Below, in pieces: positions 43,230 to 54,318 of a stretch of DNA of 64,000 nucleotides (position 1 is its first letter; every line of letters starts with the position of its first letter). The stretch spans positions 62,001 to 126,000 of the forward strand of contig NZ_BCQI01000003.1 in assembly GCF_001544355.1 (NCBI RefSeq), read 5' to 3'. The notes beneath the pieces were generated by a model that worked only from the letters and a program-made list of their open reading frames with translations, did not search any database and was not told the origin of the DNA. Position numbers and translations under genes: made by a program. This stretch comes from Alicyclobacillus acidiphilus NBRC 100859. Its GTDB lineage: Bacteria; Bacillota; Bacilli; Alicyclobacillales; Alicyclobacillaceae.

Positions 43230-44180
43230 ATGGGTACGGGTGCTCCTGAGTCACCAAATGTTCTCGTGCGATCTCGCGGCGCCAGTCATTTACAGCGAAC
43301 GGACAAACGCGCCGGTCTGTCGCTGTTGACGCCCGCAGGTATTGTCATTCTCGCAGTGACGATTTTTCCAATCGTCTATTCCGTCATCATGAGTTTCAAT
43401 AACATCCAAATCACTCAGAATGGCTTCCGTTTTCAGTTCAACGGACTGCAAAATTACAAACAGGTCTACTCTGCGCCGCTGTTCTGGCACAGCGTTTGGT
43501 TTACCGTGTACTACTCGATTATCACCGTCGCGGTGGAGTTGTTTCTTGGCTTGTTGATTGCCTTGGCGATCCAGAATGTCGAACGACTGAAGAGTGTGTC
43601 GATCGTCATCATGCTCATCCCCTGGGCGCTGATCACTGTCATTTCGGCGCAGATGTGGAGCTATATCTACAACGGCGTTTACGGCGTGTTGAACGCAATT
43701 CTGCAGCAGCTTCACCTGATTCACGCGCCGGTGAACTGGCTGGGCCAGCCGACGACTGCAGTGATCTCGCTGATGATTGCGGATATTTGGAAGACCACGC
43801 CCTTCGTCGTGATCATTCTCGTCAGTGGGCTGCAAATGATTCCTAAGGACTATTACGAAGCTGCCCGTATCGATGGGGCGAATAGCTGGCAGTCGTTTTG
43901 GAGCGTGACCTTTCCACAGTTGCGGGGAAGCATCGCACTGGCCGGGCTGTTCCGCATTCTCCAAGCGTTCGGTATTTTCGATCTGCCGTTTGTCCTGACA
44001 CAAGGCGGTCCCGGTACCGCGACGACGTCCATCGCCATGCTCGGCGAAGAGACGCTGTTTACCAACCTGCATTTCGGTCTGGGTGCCGCGGTCGCGGTCA
44101 GCACCGTCATCCTGATCCTGGGCGCCTGCTTGATTTTCTTGTCCGCGTTTCGCGGCATGGTCGGGGAGGAAGCGCAATGA
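43230..44180 (+). CDS. Sugar ABC transporter permease (MalF type)
   Basis: A 316-residue permease with six helices (first at about 30-55). The EAA loop is in YYEAARIDGANSWQSFWSVTFPQLRG, and FVLTQGGPGTATT is a family mark. The start follows GGAGGCGGCGATAG. The 132-base gap from the binding protein gene contains no clear terminator. It overlaps the next permease by 4 bases. Confidence 0.92.
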   Translation: MGTGAPESPNVLVRSRGASHLQRTDKRAGLSLLTPAGIVILAVTIFPIVYSVIMSFNNIQITQNGFRFQFNGLQNYKQVYSAPLFWHSVWFTVYYSIITVAVELFLGLLIALAIQNVERLKSVSIVIMLIPWALITVISAQMWSYIYNGVYGVLNAILQQLHLIHAPVNWLGQPTTAVISLMIADIWKTTPFVVIILVSGLQMIPKDYYEAARIDGANSWQSFWSVTFPQLRGSIALAGLFRILQAFGIFDLPFVLTQGGPGTATTSIAMLGEETLFTNLHFGLGAAVAVSTVILILGACLIFLSAFRGMVGEEAQ

Positions 44181-45007
44181 TCAAACCATTGTGGCAACGT
44201 GTGCTGGGGTACGTGGTGCTCATCCTGTTTCTCTTGATGATCATTCTGCCTTTTTACTGGATGTTCGTGACGTCGTTTGAGCCGAACACGGATATCAGCG
44301 CCTATCCGCCTGCGTACTTTCCGCATCACTGGACGGTATCGCACTACGTGGAGGCGTTCGGACAGTTTCACTTTGGACGCTTCATTATCAACAGCGTCGT
44401 GGTCGCCTGTACGTCGACGTTTCTGGTGCTGGTTTTTTCATCCATGGCGGGATTTGCGATCGCGCGTCTGCCCATCAAGGGCAAGCGCCCCATGCTGATT
44501 TTCCTGTTGATCATCTCTGTGTTTCCGCCAATTGTGGTCATCACGCCACTCTATATGTTGATGCGCGACGTTGGCTGGCTGGATTCGTATCAGGCGCTCA
44601 TCATTCCGTATACGGCGTTCAACCTGCCGTTTGCCATCTGGATTCTGCGAAATTACTTTCTTCAGGTTCCCGGCGCCCTGTTCGAGGCTGCGAAAATCGA
44701 CGGGGCCTCGGTGTTCGGCGCCTACTGGCGCGTCTTCCTGCCGTTGACCAAACCTGGGTTGTTCACTGCCGCCGTGTTCACGTTCGTCGCGGATTGGACC
44801 GAATTCTTCATGGCCCTGGTGTTTAACCCGTCGAATACGATGCGTACGATCCCGGTCGGCATTGCACTGTTCAGTGGCCAATACACGGTTCCCTACGGGA
44901 CGATCTTCGCCGGCTCGGTTGTCTCCATTGTCCCGATTGTGCTGCTTGTTGTCATCTTCCGTCGGTGGATCGTATCCGGGTTGACCCAAGGCGCGGTGAA
45001 GGGCTAA
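44177..45007 (+). CDS. Sugar ABC transporter permease (MalG type)
   Basis: The second permease, 276 residues, with the EAA loop LFEAAKIDGASVFGAYWRVFLPLTKPG. The ATG at 44177 overlaps the stop of the preceding gene (ATGA). With the MalF-type protein it forms the channel. The missing ATPase is presumably a shared MsmK/MsmX-type subunit encoded elsewhere, as in B. subtilis. Confidence 0.93.
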   Translation: MIKPLWQRVLGYVVLILFLLMIILPFYWMFVTSFEPNTDISAYPPAYFPHHWTVSHYVEAFGQFHFGRFIINSVVVACTSTFLVLVFSSMAGFAIARLPIKGKRPMLIFLLIISVFPPIVVITPLYMLMRDVGWLDSYQALIIPYTAFNLPFAIWILRNYFLQVPGALFEAAKIDGASVFGAYWRVFLPLTKPGLFTAAVFTFVADWTEFFMALVFNPSNTMRTIPVGIALFSGQYTVPYGTIFAGSVVSIVPIVLLVVIFRRWIVSGLTQGAVKG

Positions 45008-45059
45008 CATGATGACCAACCACCGTGTCGCGCCCCGGCGCCGACCGAGGAGGATGAAC

Positions 45060-46019
45060 GTGGACGTTTTGGCTTTAGGTGAATTGCTGATCGATTTTAG
45101 CGTAGTCCCTTCGCCCGAAGGGACTACTTCTTCGTTGCGCGGGTCCGCGGGCGGGGCGCCCGCCAACGTGCTCGCGGCGATCTGCCGCCTTGGCGGGACC
45201 GGGCAGCTGATCGCGAAAGTGGGACAGGATCCGTTCGGAGACTTTTTGGAATCCTGCATCGCCGACGCCAAAATTTCAACGGAGTCGATCCTTCGCGACC
45301 CGCACCGAACGACCTTGGCGTTCGTGACGTTGGACCAGCAAGGTGAGCGATCGTTCTCATTCGAGCGAAACCCTGGCGCAGACACGCAAATTCGCGAGGA
45401 CGACCTTCACCAGATCTGGTTCGACCAGGCGAAGGTTTTCCATTTCGGCTCTCTGTCGCTGACCGCCGAACCAGCGCGAACCGCCACCTACGCTGCCATC
45501 GAACGGGCGAAAGCAGCAGGGTGCGTGGTCTCGTTCGATCCGAATCTTCGCGAACCGCTGTGGCGCGATCTCGACGAAGCGAAGCGGCAGATGACGAACG
45601 GCGCGGCCTTGGCCGATGTCGTGAAAGTGTCGGAAGAAGAGTTGGCGTTCCTGACCGGCGAGCCGGAGATGGAGAACGGGATCGACGCGTTCCAAGAGGT
45701 GAATCCGACGGCCCGGCTCATCGTCACACGCGGCCCGCGCGGAGCCGCCTTCAAAAGCGCACACGGGCTGGAGCGCGTGCCGAGCATCGAAGTTCAGGCC
45801 ATCGACACGACCGCTGCCGGCGACGCCTTTTTCGGCGCGTTTCTATACTATGTGACCCACGCGCAGACGACGGTTCGAGCATGTCTGCTGGACGATGCGA
45901 CGACGCTGGAAGCGACCCGCTTCGCCGCCATCGCAGGGGCCTTGACCACCACCAAGCGCGGCGCATTCGACGCTTTGCCACGCCTTGAAGAAATATCTGC
46001 CCACTTGAGCGTTTTGTAG
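45060..46019 (+). CDS. PfkB-family carbohydrate kinase, fructokinase-like
   Basis: A 319-residue ribokinase-fold sugar kinase. The PfkB signatures are GGAPANVLAAICRLGG (substrate side) and DTTAAGDAFFGAFLYY (ATP/anion hole with catalytic Asp). I chose GTG at 45060, with GAGGAGG 6 bases upstream; the ATG at 45054 abuts the ribosome site. As the last gene of the sugar-uptake cluster it would phosphorylate fructose or a related sugar released from the imported substrate. Confidence 0.9.
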   Translation: MDVLALGELLIDFSVVPSPEGTTSSLRGSAGGAPANVLAAICRLGGTGQLIAKVGQDPFGDFLESCIADAKISTESILRDPHRTTLAFVTLDQQGERSFSFERNPGADTQIREDDLHQIWFDQAKVFHFGSLSLTAEPARTATYAAIERAKAAGCVVSFDPNLREPLWRDLDEAKRQMTNGAALADVVKVSEEELAFLTGEPEMENGIDAFQEVNPTARLIVTRGPRGAAFKSAHGLERVPSIEVQAIDTTAAGDAFFGAFLYYVTHAQTTVRACLLDDATTLEATRFAAIAGALTTTKRGAFDALPRLEEISAHLSVL

Positions 46020-46047
46020 CTAAGGCCTCGCGGCGGCAGGGTGAGGC

Positions 46048-46335
46048 GAGCGGGTGAGCGGGTGAGCGGGTGAGCGGGCAAATAGGCGGCCCTGAGCCGC
46101 CTATTTCGGCGAAATGGCCGGATCGAAGCCAAATAAGCGTCTCCAGGACGCTTATTTGGCTCCGCAGCCCCCGAAATGGAGTAATTGCAGTCGAATAAGC
46201 GGCTCACCGCCGCTTATTCGGCGCGAATCGGATAATTCGACACATTTAAGCGTCCGGCGACCGCTTATTCGCCCGGGGGTCACCTCGGTCGCCCCGGGGG
46301 TCACCTCGGTCGGCCCCGGGGGTCACCCCGTCGCC
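46048..46335. repeat. Hairpin repeats of the AATAAGC family with flanking tandem repeats
   Basis: Four palindromes stand in series. Three are perfect: AAATAGGCGGC-N5-GCCGCCTATTT (46080-46106), an arm of 14 with 5-base loop (46128-46160), and CGAATAAGCGGC-N5-GCCGCTTATTCG (46192-46220). A weaker one lies at about 46245-46268. All have 5-base loops. On the left is a short GAGCGGGT tandem array (46048-46079), and on the right three copies of a 21-base GGGGGTCACCTCGGTCGC unit (46272-46335). The remainder of the 46020-46453 gap has no gene. Confidence 0.8.
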
Positions 46336-46453
46336 CCCTCCTTCATGTCCGCTGAACAGATAATTCTGTAAAATGTCTACTCAAGTGCTTGACAGCGTTT
46401 GTTCGGGGCAGGTATAAAGAAGCGAGCCTCATCGAGAGGGAGGATACGGACTG

Positions 46454-47746
46454 ATGAAATTGTCAATAGGTCTTCTTGGCTGCGGAACGGTTGGCGCGGG
46501 TGTCGTGTCGCTGGTTCGCAAACGAGCGGACAAGGTCGAGGCGATGACCGGTTTTCGCCCAATCATCAAATCCATCTTGGTGCGCGATACGGACAAGGAT
46601 CGCGGCGTCGAGTTTGTGGACGAACGGTTGACCACGGTACCGGCAGACATTCTGGACGATGACGACATTCAAATCGTCGTGGAGACGATTGGCGGGATCG
46701 AACCGGCGAAGACGTACATATTGAAGGCGTTGATGAGCGGCAAGCACGTCGTCACGGCGAACAAGGACTTGATTGCCCTGCATGGTCCCGAAATCCTTCG
46801 CACCGCTGTGGAACACGAGGTCAGTGTGCTCTATGAAGCCGCCGTCGGTGGGGCGATACCGCTTGTCGGCCCGTTGAAGGAGAACCTGACGGCCAACGAA
46901 GTGACGGATCTGAAGGGCATCATCAACGGAACAACCAACTTTATCCTTTCCGAAATGACCTCGAAGCGGATCGACTTCGAAGCAGCCCTGCAGATGGCGC
47001 AGGACTTGGGTTATGCCGAAGCCGATCCGTCGAGCGACATCGATGGACTCGACGCTGCCCGCAAACTTGTCATTCTGTCGTCGATCGCGTTCGAAACAGA
47101 AGTGCATCTACAAGACGTGCAGGTGGAAGGGATTCGCAAAGTTACCGCTACGGATGTTCGCTACGCGGAAGAGGCTGGCTACGTCATCAAGCTGTTGGCT
47201 GTCGGCCGCGATCACGGCGGCGAACTCACCTTGTCGGTTCGACCGACGCTGATTCCCCGCAGCCATCCTTTGGCGCACGTGTCGGACGCGTACAATGCGC
47301 TGTACGTTCGCGGCGACGCGGCGGGCGATCTGATGTTTTTCGGCCGCGGAGCCGGCAGAATGCCGACCGCAAGCGCGGTGGTCGGCGATATTATTGCATT
47401 GGTTCGAAACTTGAGGCTGGGCTATGTGACCAGTTCACCCAATATCTCCGAATCAGTTCGCAAGCCTGTCGTCGAACGGGAAGACGATTGCTACAAATAC
47501 TATTTCCGCTTAACCGCGTTGGATCAACCCGGCGTGTTTGCCCACATCGCGCAATTGTACGGCGAATCCGGCGCCAGCATGGAAACGGTCCTTCAAAAGC
47601 GGGTCGAATCCGGACGCGCCGAGATTGTCGTCGTCACGCACGAGATTTCGAGCAGCCGAGCCAGGCTGTTGGCCGAAAAACTTGCCGATCTGCCCGAAGT
47701 GCATGAAGTGAACATGGTGATGCCCGTTGAATCGATCGCGGAGTGA
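46454..47746 (+). CDS. hom: Homoserine dehydrogenase
   Basis: A 430-residue enzyme that reduces aspartate semialdehyde to homoserine for threonine, methionine and isoleucine. The N-terminal NAD(P) fold is GLLGCGTVGAGV, the catalytic part has INGTTNFILSEM and the lysine in the YAEADPSSDIDGLDAARKL region, and the C-terminal 80 residues are an ACT domain (FRLTALDQPGVFAHIAQL) for feedback control. GGGAGGA precedes the ATG at 11 bases. It is upstream of, but separate from, the ilv-leu operon. Confidence 0.96.
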   Translation: MKLSIGLLGCGTVGAGVVSLVRKRADKVEAMTGFRPIIKSILVRDTDKDRGVEFVDERLTTVPADILDDDDIQIVVETIGGIEPAKTYILKALMSGKHVVTANKDLIALHGPEILRTAVEHEVSVLYEAAVGGAIPLVGPLKENLTANEVTDLKGIINGTTNFILSEMTSKRIDFEAALQMAQDLGYAEADPSSDIDGLDAARKLVILSSIAFETEVHLQDVQVEGIRKVTATDVRYAEEAGYVIKLLAVGRDHGGELTLSVRPTLIPRSHPLAHVSDAYNALYVRGDAAGDLMFFGRGAGRMPTASAVVGDIIALVRNLRLGYVTSSPNISESVRKPVVEREDDCYKYYFRLTALDQPGVFAHIAQLYGESGASMETVLQKRVESGRAEIVVVTHEISSSRARLLAEKLADLPEVHEVNMVMPVESIAE

Positions 47747-47751
47747 CTTTT

Positions 47752-47795
47752 GCCTCGACAGTGCAGGTCGTCCAATGGGACAGCGCTGTCGAGGC
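47752..47795 (+). repeat. Hairpin after hom
   Basis: GCCTCGACAG (47752-47761) pairs with CTGTCGAGGC (47786-47795), with an inner GTCC-AATG-GGAC stem. No U-run follows, so termination is not certain. Confidence 0.5.
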
Positions 47796-47916
47796 CTGTA
47801 CATGTATTGATGTCATGATCTCTCACATTGCGATGGCAGTCCGACGAGAGTCTTCACTGGACGTCAATTCAGAAAATTTTTGCTTCAAACCGACAAATTG
47901 GGGTAGTGAAGCTGTT

Positions 47917-47953
47917 CGTAAGCGCTTTCCAAACTAACGTGTAATCGCTTACA
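47917..47953 (+). promoter_or_regulatory. Two cre-like (CcpA) sites upstream of the ilv-leu promoter
   Basis: TGTAATCGCTTACA (47940-47953) fits the cre consensus TGWAANCGNTNWCA at every position. A second, weaker site, CGTAAGCGCTTTCC (47917-47930), lies 23 bases upstream, with 12 of 14 matches. Both are upstream of the -35, a position used for activation, as in the known CcpA activation of the B. subtilis ilv-leu operon. Confidence 0.7.
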
Positions 47954-47977
47954 GAAAATCTGCCGGGCATGCGCTGA

Positions 47978-48006
47978 TTGACAGGGTCATATACCCGTAC
48001 TAAAAT
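47978..48006 (+). promoter_or_regulatory. Sigma-A promoter of the ilv-leu operon
   Basis: TTGACA (47978-47983) and TAAAAT (48001-48006) are 17 bases apart, near the consensus. A short GGGT-N5-ACCC repeat lies in the spacer. The leader of about 150 bases contains a perfect palindrome, TTTGAATATTCAAA (48102-48115). I found no T-box motif (TGGNACC-type) in it. Confidence 0.82.
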
Positions 48007-48164
48007 GACGTGCAAGCCGTTAGATTCCTGTTACGACGCCAGAATTCGATTATTTATCCGAAATTTCTCCGAATTGGCCTGGCCGTGGCAAGGGAATATT
48101 GTTTGAATATTCAAATCCGAGAAAGAAACTCGCTGCTCGATGCGGCGGGAGAGGGGCGTTTGAC

Positions 48165-49058
48165 TTGGCACCGCAGATTTTCCTAGATGGACAGTTTATC
48201 GATCGCGACAATGCCAAACTTTCCGTGTATGATCACGGACTTCTCTACGGAGACGGAATCTTCGAAGGGATTCGTGTCTATGACGGCAACGTTTTCAAGT
48301 TGTCCGAACATATACGCAGGCTCTACGATTCCGCCAAGTCGATTCTGCTTGACATCCCTTATACGCAGCAGGAAATGTCCGACTTGGTCTGTGAAACGGT
48401 TCGCCGGAACGAACTGACGAGCGCTTACATCCGTCTGGTCGTCACCAGAGGCTCTGGCGATCTCGGGCTGAGCCCAACCAATTGCCGCGGCGCGAGCGTG
48501 TTTATTATCGCGGAACAATTGGCGCTGTTCCCTGCGGAGTTGTACGAACAAGGTATTAAGGCTGTCACGGCGGCGTCACGGCGGAATCGATCCGACTCGC
48601 TGAACCCGAAAATTAAATCGTTGAACTATTTGAACAATATATTAATCAAGATGGAGGCACAGACTGCCGGAGCGAACGAGGCGATTGTGCTGAACCATGA
48701 GGGCTATGTCGTGGAAGGCTCCGGGGAGAACATCTTCATCGTCCGCGACGGTGTTTTGACGACACCTGCGGCGTACCTTGGCGCGCTCGAAGGAATTACG
48801 CGCGCGGCCGTCATCGAGATCGCGAAATCGCTTGGCTACACCGTCAAGGAAGAACCGTTTACGGCACACGACGTGTACGTGGCTGACGAGGTGTTCTTGA
48901 CAGGAACCGCCGCCGAGATCGTGCCGGTGATTGAAGTGGATCGACGCGTGATTGGCGATGGCCGTCCAGGCGCCGTCACGCATCAGTTGCACCAGGAATT
49001 CCAGAAAATCACGCGCGTTGACGGCACGAAAATCTATTCCGAAAAGATTACTTCGTGA
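48165..49058 (+). CDS. ilvE: Branched-chain amino acid aminotransferase
   Basis: A 297-residue PLP enzyme of the fold-IV aminotransferase family; the last step of Val, Leu and Ile synthesis. It begins with the usual IFLDGQFIDRDNAKLSVYDHGLLYGDGIFEGIRVYDG. The PLP Lys is in NPKIKSLNYLNNI, and the later DEVFLTGTAAEIVPV is also conserved. It starts TTG at 48165 with GAGAGGGG upstream. Its first place in the operon is unlike B. subtilis. Confidence 0.94.
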   Translation: MAPQIFLDGQFIDRDNAKLSVYDHGLLYGDGIFEGIRVYDGNVFKLSEHIRRLYDSAKSILLDIPYTQQEMSDLVCETVRRNELTSAYIRLVVTRGSGDLGLSPTNCRGASVFIIAEQLALFPAELYEQGIKAVTAASRRNRSDSLNPKIKSLNYLNNILIKMEAQTAGANEAIVLNHEGYVVEGSGENIFIVRDGVLTTPAAYLGALEGITRAAVIEIAKSLGYTVKEEPFTAHDVYVADEVFLTGTAAEIVPVIEVDRRVIGDGRPGAVTHQLHQEFQKITRVDGTKIYSEKITS

Positions 49059-49165
49059 GCCGAATGATTGGTTTGGGCGCGAAGAGCTCTTACCTGGCAG
49101 CTCTCGCAGATTGCTCGATGTTTTCAGCAAAATCTACAGATATAGATACGTAGGGAGAGGCAAGC

Positions 49166-50833
49166 ATGCGCAGCGATATGATCAAAAAGGGTGTGGATCG
49201 GGCTCCACACCGCAGCTTGTTGTATGCCACGGGCATACGTCCAACCGATCTGCCGAAACCATTTATCGGCGTCTGCAATTCCTATGTGGACATCATCCCC
49301 GGCCACGTTCATTTGAAACAATTCGCGGAGGTCGTGAAAGACGCAATCCGCGAAGCGGGTGGTATCCCGTTTGAATTCAACACCATCGGTGTCGACGACG
49401 GGATTGCCATGGGGCATATCGGAATGCGCTATTCTCTGGCGAGCCGCGAATTGATAGCGGACTCTGCGGAAACGATGATCAACGCCCACTGGTTTGACGG
49501 CGTGTTCTTCATCCCCAATTGCGACAAAATCACCCCTGGCATGTTGATGGCGGCTGTGCGGACGAACGTGCCGTCGGTGTTTGTCTCTGGCGGTCCTATG
49601 GAAGCCGGCAAATCCAAGGCGGGCAAAACTTTGTCCTTGACGTCCGTGTTCGAAGGCGTGGGCCAGTATCACAGCGGTCGGATCACGGACGAAGAACTTC
49701 TCGATCTCGAACAAAATGCGTGTCCGACGTGCGGCTCCTGTTCGGGTATGTTCACCGCGAATTCGATGAACTGCATCATGGAGATGCTCGGCATCGCCCT
49801 CCCCGGCAACGGCACGCTCGTCGCCACCTCGTCTGAACGCCACGAATTGATCTACGAAGCGGCTCGGCAGCTCGTTCGCATGATTCAAGAAGACATTAAA
49901 CCTCGCGACATCATCACGCGGGAAGCCATCGATGACGCGTTCGCGCTCGACATGGCGATGGGCGGATCGACCAACACGGTGCTGCACCTGATGGCCATCG
50001 CACACGAAGCCGGGATCGAGTACGATTTGGCGGATATCAACGAGATCGCGAAACGTGTGCCGTACTTGTCCAAAATCAGCCCCGCTTCGGAATACAGCAT
50101 GCAGGATGTGCATCGGGCAGGCGGCGTGTCTGCTATTATTCGTGAATTGTGCGAACATACTGACGCAGTTCATCGGGATCGGCTGACGATATCCGGCAAA
50201 ACGCTGTACGAGAGCGTCAAGGACGCGGAAATTTTGGACGACAAGGTGATCCGCCGGGCGGAGAATCCGTACAGCAAAGAAGGCGGACTCTCCATTTTCT
50301 ATGGAAATTTGGCTCCTGATGGCGCCGTGTTGAAAGTTGGCGCGGTTGATCCAGACATCAAGCGGTTCGTCGGCAAAGCGATTGTCTTCAACTCACAGGA
50401 TGAAGCGCAGGCAGGGATCAACGACGGAACGGTTCAAGCGGGCCACGTTGTCGTGATTCGCTACGAGGGTCCAAAGGGCGGCCCGGGTATGCCGGAAATG
50501 TTGGCGCCGACCTCGTCGATCATCGGGCGCGGCCTCGGCCGTGACGTCGCCCTGATCACGGATGGCCGTTTCTCGGGTGCGACCCGCGGGATTTGCGTCG
50601 GCCACATTTCGCCGGAAGCTGGCGTCGGCGGGCCGATCGCGCTGGTGGAGGATGGAGACACCATCGAGATCGATCTCGCCGCACGCACGATCCACCTGGC
50701 GGTGGACGACGCGACGCTCGAAGCGCGCCGAAAGGCGTACCAGCCGCCGGAGAAGCAGAAGTTAACCGGGTATCTCGCGCGCTACGCCCACCTCGTCACC
50801 TCCGCCAATACGGGCGCTGTTCTAAAGATTTGA
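49166..50833 (+). CDS. ilvD: Dihydroxy-acid dehydratase
   Basis: A 555-residue iron-sulfur dehydratase that makes 2-oxoacids from dihydroxy acids. The cluster Cys are in [10 protein letters not shown] and [18 protein letters not shown], with a third upstream in GVCNSY. The C-terminal motif [19 protein letters not shown] is typical. GGGAGAGGC lies upstream of the ATG. It follows ilvE after 107 bases with a possible small hairpin. Confidence 0.97.
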   Translation: MRSDMIKKGVDRAPHRSLLYATGIRPTDLPKPFIGVCNSYVDIIPGHVHLKQFAEVVKDAIREAGGIPFEFNTIGVDDGIAMGHIGMRYSLASRELIADSAETMINAHWFDGVFFIPNCDKITPGMLMAAVRTNVPSVFVSGGPMEAGKSKAGKTLSLTSVFEGVGQYHSGRITDEELLDLEQNACPTCGSCSGMFTANSMNCIMEMLGIALPGNGTLVATSSERHELIYEAARQLVRMIQEDIKPRDIITREAIDDAFALDMAMGGSTNTVLHLMAIAHEAGIEYDLADINEIAKRVPYLSKISPASEYSMQDVHRAGGVSAIIRELCEHTDAVHRDRLTISGKTLYESVKDAEILDDKVIRRAENPYSKEGGLSIFYGNLAPDGAVLKVGAVDPDIKRFVGKAIVFNSQDEAQAGINDGTVQAGHVVVIRYEGPKGGPGMPEMLAPTSSIIGRGLGRDVALITDGRFSGATRGICVGHISPEAGVGGPIALVEDGDTIEIDLAARTIHLAVDDATLEARRKAYQPPEKQKLTGYLARYAHLVTSANTGAVLKI

Positions 50834-50887
50834 TTCCAGACATCTCAATGCGTCAGATGTCCCTACATTTCGAGAGGAGGAAATGCG

Positions 50888-52633
50888 ATGCCAGGCTTGT
50901 CGGAACCAACGCAAGACATGAGCAACAACATTCCGAGTGAAGCAGTGACAGAACCGAAATTATTAAAGGGTGCCGACATGGTCGTCGAAGTTCTGCGGCG
51001 CGAACAAGTCGACGTCATCTTTGGTTATCCTGGTGGCGCGGTATTGCCGTTGTACGACGCACTGTACCAGTGCGGAATTCGGCACGTACTCACTCGACAC
51101 GAACAGGGAGCCATTCACGCAGCGGAAGGGTACGCCCGTGTCACCGGACGTCCAGGTGTGGTGATTGCCACATCGGGTCCCGGCGCGACCAATCTCGTCA
51201 CCGGACTGGCGGACGCCATGTTGGATTCGATTCCAATCGTGGCCATCACGGGCCAGGTTGCGAAGTCGGTCATTGGGACGGACGCCTTTCAGGAGACGTC
51301 GATCATCGGCATCAGCACGCCGATTACCAAACACAATTATCAGATTCGCCACGCGTCGGAGATTCCGAAAGTATTCAAGGAAGCGTTCCATATCGCGAAT
51401 TCGGGGCGCAAGGGGCCCGTTCTCATCGATATTCCGAAAGACGTGGCGGGAGAGGTCGCTCCGTTTACGTACGAAGATCCGCCGCAGTTGCCCGGCTATC
51501 AGCCGACGGTCGCTCCACACCACCTGCAGATTCGCAAGGTGATGTCGGGGCTGGCGGAAGCGAAGCGTCCGGTCATTTTGGCTGGCGCGGGCGTCCTGCA
51601 CGCGCAAGCGAGCGAACAGTTGCTGGCCTTCGCGGAACGCTATCGCATTCCGGTCGTGCACACGCTGCTTGGTCTTGGCGGCTTCCCGGCCAATCACGAA
51701 CTGTTTCTCGGCATGGGTGGCATGCACGGCAGCGCCGCGGCGAACAAGGCGCTCTACGAGACAGATTTCTTAATCAATCTGGGTGCCCGCTTCGACGATC
51801 GCCTGACTGGAAAGTTGGATCACTTCGCGCCAAACGCGACCATCGTCCACGTGGATATCGATCCAGCAGAGATTGGCAAGAACATCCCGACCGATATTCC
51901 GGTGGTGGGCGATGTCGGCGAGGCTTTGAATATGATGCTGTCCGTCGCTGTCGACAAGCCAGATTGCAGTGGATGGGTCGAGGAACTGCTGGCGGTCAAA
52001 GCGGAGTTTCCGTTCTGGTTCGTCCAGGAAGGCGAACTGATTAAACCGCAGCGGCTGATCGCCGAAATTGCCCGCATCACGGACGGCGAGGCGGTTGTGG
52101 TCACGGACGTGGGCCAACATCAAATGTGGGCGGCGCAGTTCTATCCATTCCGGGCCCCGGACAAATGGGTGACGTCGGGGGGACTCGGTACCATGGGATT
52201 CGGCTTGCCTGCCGCGATCGGCGCTCACTTCGGCAAACCGGACGCACTGACCGTCGCGATTGTGGGCGACGCTGGGTTTCAAATGACTTTGCAGGAACTC
52301 GCGGTGATCGGCGAGATGCAACTGCCCGTCAAGATCGTGATCGTCAACAACGGTGCGCTGGGCATGGTTCGCCAGTGGCAAGAATTGTTCCATGGCGAAC
52401 GCTACTCGTCATCCTTGTTGGAATGGCAACCGGACTTTCTGCTCTTGGCGAGGGCCTACGGGATTCCGGCGATGAAGATTGTGTCGGATGCCGAATTGAG
52501 CGGGCAACTGGAAGCGTTCCTTGCGGCGCCTGGACCGGGACTGCTGGAATGCATCGTCGAACCGCGCGAAAACGTGTATCCGATGGTGGCGCCTGGTACA
52601 GGCATTCACCAGATGGTGGGGGTGAAACCATGA
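50888..52633 (+). CDS. ilvB: Acetolactate synthase large subunit
   Basis: A 581-residue thiamine diphosphate enzyme. The catalytic Glu lies in [16 protein letters not shown] after [15 protein letters not shown], and the TPP/Mg site is in [17 protein letters not shown]. It makes acetolactate from pyruvate. AGGAGG precedes the ATG, and ilvN overlaps its stop by 4 bases. Confidence 0.97.
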   Translation: MPGLSEPTQDMSNNIPSEAVTEPKLLKGADMVVEVLRREQVDVIFGYPGGAVLPLYDALYQCGIRHVLTRHEQGAIHAAEGYARVTGRPGVVIATSGPGATNLVTGLADAMLDSIPIVAITGQVAKSVIGTDAFQETSIIGISTPITKHNYQIRHASEIPKVFKEAFHIANSGRKGPVLIDIPKDVAGEVAPFTYEDPPQLPGYQPTVAPHHLQIRKVMSGLAEAKRPVILAGAGVLHAQASEQLLAFAERYRIPVVHTLLGLGGFPANHELFLGMGGMHGSAAANKALYETDFLINLGARFDDRLTGKLDHFAPNATIVHVDIDPAEIGKNIPTDIPVVGDVGEALNMMLSVAVDKPDCSGWVEELLAVKAEFPFWFVQEGELIKPQRLIAEIARITDGEAVVVTDVGQHQMWAAQFYPFRAPDKWVTSGGLGTMGFGLPAAIGAHFGKPDALTVAIVGDAGFQMTLQELAVIGEMQLPVKIVIVNNGALGMVRQWQELFHGERYSSSLLEWQPDFLLLARAYGIPAMKIVSDAELSGQLEAFLAAPGPGLLECIVEPRENVYPMVAPGTGIHQMVGVKP

Positions 52634-53160
52634 GCCCAGTTCTCTCCGTGCTCGTCCATAACAAGCCAGGGGTACTCCATCGCATCACGGCGCTGTTTAT
52701 GCGAAAAGGTTTCAATATTCAGAGCTTGACCGTCGGCATCACAGAAAGTCCGGACGTTTCGAGAATGACTTTGGTCATGAGCGAGATGGACGAAGCGGCG
52801 TTGGAGCAAGTCATGAAGCAGTTGCACAAGCAAATTGACGTGTTGAAAGTGACTGACCTGACGGAGGAACCGATGGTTGCGCGGGAATTGGTGTTGATTC
52901 AAGTCAACAGTCCCGTGCAACAGAGGTCCATCATTCACGCCCTGATTGAACCGTTTCGGGCCAACATCATCGATGTCGCAAGAGACACGGTGACGATACA
53001 AGTCACCGGCGACACTAACAAGGTCGAGGCGTTGATTGCCCTCTTGCGGCCGTACGGGATCCGCGAACTGGCGCGCACGGGCCTGACGGCCCTGCCGCGG
53101 GACAGCGTGCTGGGATCGGACGCTCGACGTGTGTCAGAAGGGCAAGTGCTCCCCATCTGA
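52630..53160 (+). CDS. ilvN: Acetolactate synthase regulatory subunit
   Basis: The small subunit, 176 residues. An ACT domain ([22 protein letters not shown]) that binds Val makes up the first 80 residues, and the rest is the usual C-terminal half of the long form. I chose ATG at 52630, overlapping the ilvB stop as ATGA. It activates IlvB and gives feedback by valine. Confidence 0.95.
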   Translation: MSPVLSVLVHNKPGVLHRITALFMRKGFNIQSLTVGITESPDVSRMTLVMSEMDEAALEQVMKQLHKQIDVLKVTDLTEEPMVARELVLIQVNSPVQQRSIIHALIEPFRANIIDVARDTVTIQVTGDTNKVEALIALLRPYGIRELARTGLTALPRDSVLGSDARRVSEGQVLPI

Positions 53161-53263
53161 TCGCGGTGGAGTACAAGGGTTGCTCGTCAATACCACTCGA
53201 TGGCCGTTCAAATGTTGTTGAATCGCCGTTGGATGTCCCATCACAGTGGGTTGCGATAAATAG

Positions 53264-54295
<1,032 letters not shown>

Positions 54296-54318
54296 TCCAT
54301 TTGAGGGGGCAGGACGCA

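Noticed and set aside
46272-46335. The three GGGGGTCACC repeats as a regulatory operator array.
   Set aside because: They lie 120 bases before hom in a generally repetitive stretch and have no promoter nearby; they are better listed as simple repeats.
48010-48164. A T-box riboswitch in the ilv-leu leader.
   Set aside because: No TGGNACC-type box or terminator/antiterminator pair is visible. A covariance-model search would be decisive.
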